Source: Membranipora membranacea
Lineage: Eukaryota; Bryozoa; Gymnolaemata; Cheilostomatida; Membraniporidae
Direction of reading: 5' to 3'
NCBI GenBank assembly: GCA_914767715.1
Contig: OU612075.1
Location: 19,220,001 to 19,284,000 of the forward strand
Length of the DNA stretch: 64,000 bases
A model generated the notes under the pieces. The model was given only the letters and a program-made list of their open reading frames with translations, searched no databases and was not told where the DNA came from. The translations under genes and the position numbers were made by a program. Positions 58,101-64,000 of the stretch are shown here, piece by piece. The first letter of the stretch is position 1, and each line of letters starts with the position of its first letter.

Positions 58101-61100
58101 TACCAGGTATAGGGGTTGGGTCCGATGTTGAAGCTCTTAATCTTCTTATCTAAAGCTGCCAGCTGGGAGAAGTCTGACTCGGCTGTAGATAAATTAGCCT
58201 TGAACTGCTCCTGGGCCTCTAGAAGTGCCTGAAACAGGGGACAAATCCAATAAATTAGTAAAAAAAACATCAAGAGGATATTCGATCAAATTTGCCTGAA
58301 TTTGTAGTAACTTTTCGTCTCACCCTCAAACCGCTGGCAGCTCCCGAGTAGGATCAAAGCAACTAAGAATACAGGCATATTGAATCAAACTTGATCCCTT
58401 CTAATTTGATAAGAATGTGAATAAGGAAAAACTAGAAAGACATCAGGGTATAAAAAGCATCGTACAAGGATAGGGGACAGAGCAGCCACTAATAAGACTC
58501 TTAGGTATATTTTTAGGTGAGCGTCCAAGACTTGGGAAGAAAATAACTTGCATAACTTGCGAATAAATTTATTGCTCCAGCCCCAGCACGTTTGGGTGTT
58601 CATCATGTTCCTATTTATGGTCATAAGTTTTTATGCATTTCCTAAGTTAGAGTTGCTGTAATACATTATATAGCTGTGGTTATCATAATATATTAACAAA
58701 AATAAACTGAATAGGGTTTTTAAAATTGTAGCATTGTAATCTTTGCTCCGGCCCCAGCACTCTTGGGTTTACACACTCCTATGTAGTTTTATTTAGTATT
58801 TCCTAGTATTAGATAGTGTGTATTATCTTCAATTTAAAATAAAAAAGTTCAATAAGGCCCTTTAAAATTGTTGCATTGTAGCCTTAGTTCCAACCTTGAT
58901 TTCCTCGATGGAGTTACATCTGACGGGGTCAGTGAGATCCTCTTCAGCGTTCTCAAACCATGAGTTGAAAGCTGAGGCTCTCTTAGCGAAGGTTAGATAC
59001 AGATCTTCTATCTGTCTGTACTGGGCCTGTAGTTTGAGCAGGGCTGCCTTACGCTCCTCAGAATCTGTAAGGAGCTGCTGCCATCTAAAATATTATAAAA
59101 TATAAACAAATTAATACAATATGTAAAATATAAAAAAATAATATAATATATAGAATAAAAACAAATTTCTTTTTATCATTTTCATTGAAAGAAAGTATGA
59201 AGAGATAGAAAGTTTTGGCAAAAGTACTGCTAAATTTATTAATGAAATAAATTAACTAAACTGCCTTAACCAGGAGATGACCAGTTTCAACACGTAATAC
59301 ATTTAATGACCCATTTTTAAAGCCTTTGAAGTCTTAAAAAAAGTAGCTATTAAATTCATTTAAGTGACATTAATGATCAATTGATCATGTGTCAAGAGTC
59401 AACGTTTGATCGCAAAAAAACATGAAAAGATGGGAAACTTTCTGAAAAATACTAAATATATTAATTAAATAAATCAACTTAAAACTGCCTATACTAGGAT
59501 ATGACCAGTTTCAACTTGATATCAAGAGTTAATATTCTGGCCCAAGAATGAAAAGAGTACTAAATTTTTAACGGAATAAATCAACATAACTGCCATATAC
59601 TTTCCTGACTATCATTCTATACTCGTTAAACCAGTCCAATCCATTAAACCAGTTTTCTACTTCGATGACACATATAGCTTAATTACCTGGCTTTGACGTC
59701 GGCATATCGTTTGAGTATAGCCTCTGTCTGTTCGTGCTCGGCTGCCACCAGCTGATCTTTGAGTGCGGTGATGGCCTGTATTCCCTCCTTATCAAACGCT
59801 GTCAGTCCGGCATCGAATGTCTCCTGCTTAGTCAGCAGAGTCATGACAGAGGAGAGATCTCGTCCAAAGTCATCAGATCTCACCTGAATCTCCTTCTCCA
59901 CTAAAAATATCATCAAATATTTGAGTTAATAAAAAATGGATTTAAAAAAAAAAACAATAAAGGATGGAAAAATCTTCAGAAAAATACCAATTAATTAATT
60001 ACGGTAATCAACTAAACAGTCTAAACCAGTTGACTGAACCAACAGGCTACCCTCCCGACGGGCCAAGCGAAGCGAGGCCCAGTAGAACAGGAAATTATGA
60101 TGGTAATCTTATCATTATTGCCGAAAGAGCCAATATCAATATTTATGTGTTTGGCATGACCAGGATCATGCTGGCCTTCGCTATCACATGATTGTTTTCA
60201 TGATCATGTTCTGAACAACATGGATCACAAGCTTATCCTTTTGAGCTCCGAGTTGACACTAACTGTAGGAGAAAAACAGATGAGACCATGAGTTTGCAAC
60301 TTTTATGTATGTTACTATGTTACTATCCCCAGAGGGCCGTCGTACGGAAACATAGAGACTATTAGTTTAGTCTACTAAACCAGGTCGTGACCAGTTTCAA
60401 TTTGATCAAATAATTTACCTTTGCTGTCAAAATTTAATATTTTAATGAACATAAATATTTATAACAACATTACACATTATTCATTTTGTGGCATGTAATA
60501 TTATCAAATTGGGATTAAGCTAACATGGCAGGCATCTATTGGATTTGAGCCAGGTTTTTGGCAGAGATTACTCGTTGGTGATATCATAATTTTTCTCTAT
60601 GCTGTTGTGGTTGGGCCAAAAACTGTCAAGGTGGAAAAGGAAATAAAAATGTCAAACATGATAGATGAGTCCCAGGAAATGAGCATCCCAAATAAGGTCA
60701 AGGAAATGAACACAGGTGTATGACATAAATTCAGATTTTCTCAGTAAAATCATTATTATAACAAGTAAAAAGTTAAGGACAACCTCAACACAAGATTACG
60801 AGCTTAATTTATTAAGTTGAGCTGACATGTCCATCAAAGAAAATTCAAGTGATAATTGTGTTATTTATAATTTGAATTTAGTTTCATTAATCTTCACTAT
60901 TTTCATTCAATTCCCCCCAACTTTGACGTAATTCCTATTACTATTACTATGGCAGGCTATGAACATCATCCGTCCAGGATGATGTTGTCTGCCAAATAAA
61001 ATAGTGTTAAAAAAATTATTTATTATAACATCTCTAAATAAACTTATACTCTCACTCACCTATCCAGCTTTCAACCACATCAGATTTCCACATGAACTGA

Positions 61101-62628
61101 AGGAAGGCGGAGTTATCGGTGAGTCTGGCTCGTCTAAGCTCCGCCTGCTGTCCGAGCATCTCTAGTTTGTGTTTGAGAGTGCGGCAGCGGTCAGCGATGT
61201 CGTCACTGTACATGTTCTCAGCAACGATAAGACTCTCTCCCTCGTTCTCAATCTCCATACAGCGGGCATTGTGGTGCTGCAGATCAGCTTCGAATACCTC
61301 GTGCTTCTTTAGAAGACCCTGAAGAAAATATACAGAAATATTTAGGGTGCGTCATCTATTTGACAAATAGATGAATTAGCAAACTTGTCCGGCTACAAAA
61401 TCTGGGCCCTCAAAACACAATTTCTATCAACTTGAAAAACTTCAAGCAAAAACCAGGGATGACAAAAACATTATGATCGACTAACCAAAATTCCAGTTGA
61501 GAGCTGTGCAATTTTTCTGCACCTATGTCTGCTTGATGCTTTACCAGTTAGCACAAGTCAACATAATATTTTGGTGTGCCCCAGGATATGACTGCAGGGT
61601 GTGGAAAACCAACTGACTAGACAAAGGATGTTATTATCGCACTCAGTGAGATATTTACCTGCACAATGGCGAGGACATTGCCGAAATCACTGGCAGATAA
61701 AAGATGTTCTTTCTCCTGTATCCAAGTTTCTTCCTCATCGACTCCTGCACTGAACTGTCTGAAAGCGAACGCCTGCTCCAGTCTACAAGTGAAGATAAAT
61801 ATCCATGTATTAGTCAGCCGCCATCATAGCCTGGATCAAGCATGGCACAAGTTACCTGCATTTAGGGTTTGAGTTGCCGGGAACGACCGGACTGCGGGCA
61901 AATTGGATCAAACTTGTTCTAGTCGTAGCCAAGTGTTGATTTATTTTACTACCACTGGGCAGACATGTATAAGTCAGATGTAGCCTTCTTTCTACTCTCT
62001 TTTTCTTTGATTGACCCCCCTCCCCCCAAAAAGTATCCGCTTGACAAGGCTAGTCAGATGATGTGATATAAGAAGGTCAAGCCTGAGGTCATTTAATTAG
62101 CTCTGTTACAGACGCCTAGGGATATCTTTGAGTATGTACACAACATAATTGACTGGTTTTTGGAAGCGGAGAAATCAGTGTTTCGCTTACATGCTGGTAA
62201 GCATACCTTTATTGTATTATTTCTACAGTAAGTGTCGAAAAATCTGATATTTCAAATCCAATGATGTAATACATATTTTAGAGGAAATATAGAAATATCA
62301 TTTTACACCTGAAAACTGATCATGACTGATACTAAGCAGATATCATCAAGTTCAGTTATAAGTTGCACTTTGGAAAGTCTTATAAATGGGGAGTATGACG
62401 GAAGTCCAAAAAAGGGTTCTTTATTATGCTTATCAAATGATCAGCCCTCTTATAATTTCTTTCAAACCATTTGATGCGAGAAGAGACGAAGACAAACCTG
62501 CTAGCTCTGGCGTCTGATAGAGATTTCAGCTCCTCCCAGTTATCGATGAGAGCCTTTAGATGAGCGGCGATCTCATCTGTACCGATAGTGGACTCTGACA
62601 TAAGCTTCTCACCATCAGCCTGGATAGC
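52135..62628 (-). CDS. SPTAN1: Alpha-spectrin, C-terminal 647 residues (12 exons, partial)
   Basis: Cytoskeletal alpha-spectrin, which pairs with beta-spectrin under the plasma membrane and binds actin. Minus-strand exons, 5' to 3': 62498-62628, 61659-61782, 61060-61318, 59687-59900, 58895-59084, 58097-58228, 57034-57140, 56383-56586, 55155-55310, 54311-54443, 53651-53815, 52135-52263 (TAA). All phases close. The first nine carry the last spectrin repeats (triple-helix words such as [68 protein letters not shown] and [17 protein letters not shown]). Two canonical EF-hand loops follow, [12 protein letters not shown] and [12 protein letters not shown], then a degenerate pair ending in [13 protein letters not shown]. 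Length and order match the human protein end to end here. The donor after 56383-56586 is the unusual GTCGGT. The gene continues past the right edge; the SH3 domain and N-terminus are outside. Confidence 0.97.
54186..54275. repeat. Hairpin with ~40-base arms in a spectrin intron
   Basis: 54186-54226 and 54236-54275 are inverted: TGCCTGCA ... GTTGCTCCC ... CCACAGGTCACGCC pairs with GGCGTGACCTGTGG ... GGGAGCAAC ... TGCAGGCA around a 9-base loop. It begins 35 bases from the exon at 54311. Confidence 0.92.
54583..54894 (-). mobile_element. tRNA-related SINE, copy 2 (in spectrin intron)
   Basis: Homologue of 18785-19077 in the same minus orientation. Head GTAAGGCCAATAACCCTAAC, A box TGGCGCAATCGGTTAGC (54714-54730), B-box-like GGGTTCGAGCC (54649-54659), tail GCACCCTCGGGTGTA. 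Its 5' part carries a small internal duplication (ACACGTACGCTGT twice), which copy 1 lacks, and CCCTAA occurs twice where copy 1 has it once. Confidence 0.8.
56168..56202. repeat. Palindrome of the TATCACAGAGTAAGGAT family, second copy
   Basis: TTATCACAGAGTAAGGAT faces ATCCTTACTCTGAGAT in a spectrin intron, almost identical to 51353-51390. Confidence 0.8.
56741..56864. repeat. 31-bp minisatellite, four copies
   Basis: The unit starts GGGAAGGAGACTGTAGGGAA and is repeated four times, the last three identical, in a spectrin intron. Confidence 0.95.
60962..60986. repeat. Short hairpin near spectrin exon 61060-61318
   Basis: AACATCATCC and GGATGATGTT are exact complements around GTCCA, about 75 bases downstream (in the gene's direction) of that exon. 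Confidence 0.8.
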
Positions 62629-64000
62629 CTGAAAACACATACAAAGATACAACATACAGTGGTGCGCGTACCACTGCACAACACACAGGTCTTCAGCTAG
62701 AAACCATGAGTCAAACGCTGTTTCGAGGCCTTCTCTAGTACAACCTCCTCATGGCCGGCCCCAGCAGCATGAAGCCACCCCTGTGTGTTGCTGAGCATCT
62801 CAATCAATCTCATCGATCCCTCAGTGCATTTTGTAAGTTTCGGTGGTTTGACATAATTGGTGTGTTTACGATGTTGCGCAACCAGGGAGGCTGCCAACTC
62901 TTTATTGTTTCAGTGCAACAATGTTCGCCCCATAACAATAACAAATTAGCTGTATAATATGGGCCTGGGAATGAAAATCGAAAAAATAACAAGTGAAAGC
63001 TAAATGTATCAGACAGCCTGATAAAAAAACATTGAAAATAGTCAAAGCATGGGTATGTAGCCTAAGTCAGATATGAATAATGATAACTATCGCTGAAAAC
63101 GGGTAAATTATCAACAATCATACAATTTTTAGCTAACCACAATTGATGAATTGAACAATTTTGTTCTTATTTGCAGGAACAATGTTTTTAATCACAATTA
63201 AATCAGCTGAGATCAGAGCTTAAAATTGCGATAATAAAAAGTCCAGAGGTATTGGTCAGGTATCGGTAACCTGTTGGATCATGCTTACTTCAATAATTAT
63301 CTGGTTGCCCCTTTGTACCATGATCATGATTAACAGATTGCATATCATCATGTCTGACTCTATTAGCGGGCTAATTATGGCAGATGACCAGCCTATCTGT
63401 TACCTTTTGCCCTGATAAGAATTGATGACAACCCTACACCCTTACCCACCCCCTTCCTCCTCATCTTGCCCAACGACGCTGTCACAATGTGGATTGAAGT
63501 GAGTGAAGTGTCAAAGTCTGGCACAACGACTGCAAATATGTGGAATTCCCAGCCAATTCAGGTCACGTGGAATGTCAAGTGTTATATTGTGAGATCAATG
63601 TTTTGCATATGACACACACAAAACCTAATCATAAGGGAGTTCATTGCACAAGGTTGAGTGTTTTATCTATGGCTAGCATGGACTTGATAACAATTCACAA
63701 ATTAAATTTATTTTTACTATTATTATTATCGTTTAGTCAGCTCAATGACTTTGGTAAAACAAAAAACCATCAACATCTACATTGTAATACTATTTTGCTG
63801 TTTTAAACAATGCTTACGCACTTTCAACCAGCATCTCAGTCCCCTAAGTGTGACAAGTTGAGTATCCACACTGAACTGATTTATAATTGTTTTGTCAGCT
63901 CAATGACTCAGCTCAATCGATAAACACTTAAGTTGTAATACTATTTTCCTATTTTGAACAATGCTAACCCACATTCAACCAGTACTTCAACCCCCTCAGC
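62629..64000 (-). other. Spectrin intron running to the right edge
   Basis: Upstream of the exon 62498-62628 no further spectrin repeat could be recognised, so this intron exceeds 1.37 kb. A minus-strand open frame at 62697-62897 has no spectrin likeness. Confidence 0.6.

Noticed and set aside
62697-62897. 66-codon minus frame upstream of the spectrin exon
   Set aside because: No spectrin repeat character and phase does not connect to the exon 62498-62628. It may be old repeat sequence.
1-64000. CRISPR arrays, prokaryotic operons or phage modules
   Set aside because: None seen. The tandem repeats lack unique spacers and all firm genes are spliced animal genes.

Overview
The window is nuclear DNA of an invertebrate animal. 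It is AT-rich, its coding exons are small and split by GT-AG introns, it is rich in short repeats, and it has no bacterial-type gene packing. The families present (neurobeachin/LRBA, alpha-spectrin, quiver-type Ly6 proteins, D8C-domain secreted proteins) are metazoan. I cannot name the species; a sponge, cnidarian or other invertebrate all fit. Exons were assembled by hand from reading frame, splice sites and remembered family sequence. Phases and lengths agree for every internal exon listed as firm.

Layout. (1) 281-4254, plus strand: the last four exons of a neurobeachin/LRBA-type BEACH-WD40 gene, entering from the left edge. (2) About 7.27-8.85 kb, minus: quiver/Ly6-like gene A. (3) 9-16.5 kb: no gene seen; repeats, including a very long foldback at 13.74-14.46 kb and degenerate tandem copies of a ~0.8 kb unit. 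(4) 16498-24281, minus: a complete seven-exon, 372-residue SAM-dependent methyltransferase with an N-terminal winged helix. Its introns carry a tRNA-related SINE whose end coincides with a splice donor, a 12-bp minisatellite, a 0.63 kb foldback with two opposed tRNA-like units, and two copies of a TIR element. (5) 27227-28000, plus: an intronless gene for a secreted protein with a Thr-rich stalk and a uromodulin-type D8C domain. Its inverted copy at 31266-32225 (minus) is a pseudogene with four in-frame stops and a greatly expanded Thr-codon tract. (6) 35.8-37.3 kb, minus: quiver-like gene B. (7) 40499-45425 and 47257-50393, plus: quiver-like genes C and D, both complete, 146 and 148 residues. 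(8) 49375-49814, minus: a decayed non-LTR retrotransposon 3' end inside an intron of gene D. (9) 52135-62628, minus: the last twelve exons (647 residues) of alpha-spectrin, entering from the right edge.

The middle of the window is a small-secretome neighbourhood: four quiver-type genes (two minus, two plus) around the D8C gene/pseudogene pair, between conserved cytoplasmic genes (BEACH protein, spectrin). The four quiver genes share one plan: signal-peptide exon, first-cysteine exon, second-cysteine exon with C-terminal tail, all split at phase 1. They group as A+B and C+D by sequence, suggesting two rounds of duplication. I see no multi-gene defence or biosynthetic system. The most unusual items are the D8C gene/pseudogene inverted pair, the SINE-embedded splice donor and the many near-perfect palindromes.
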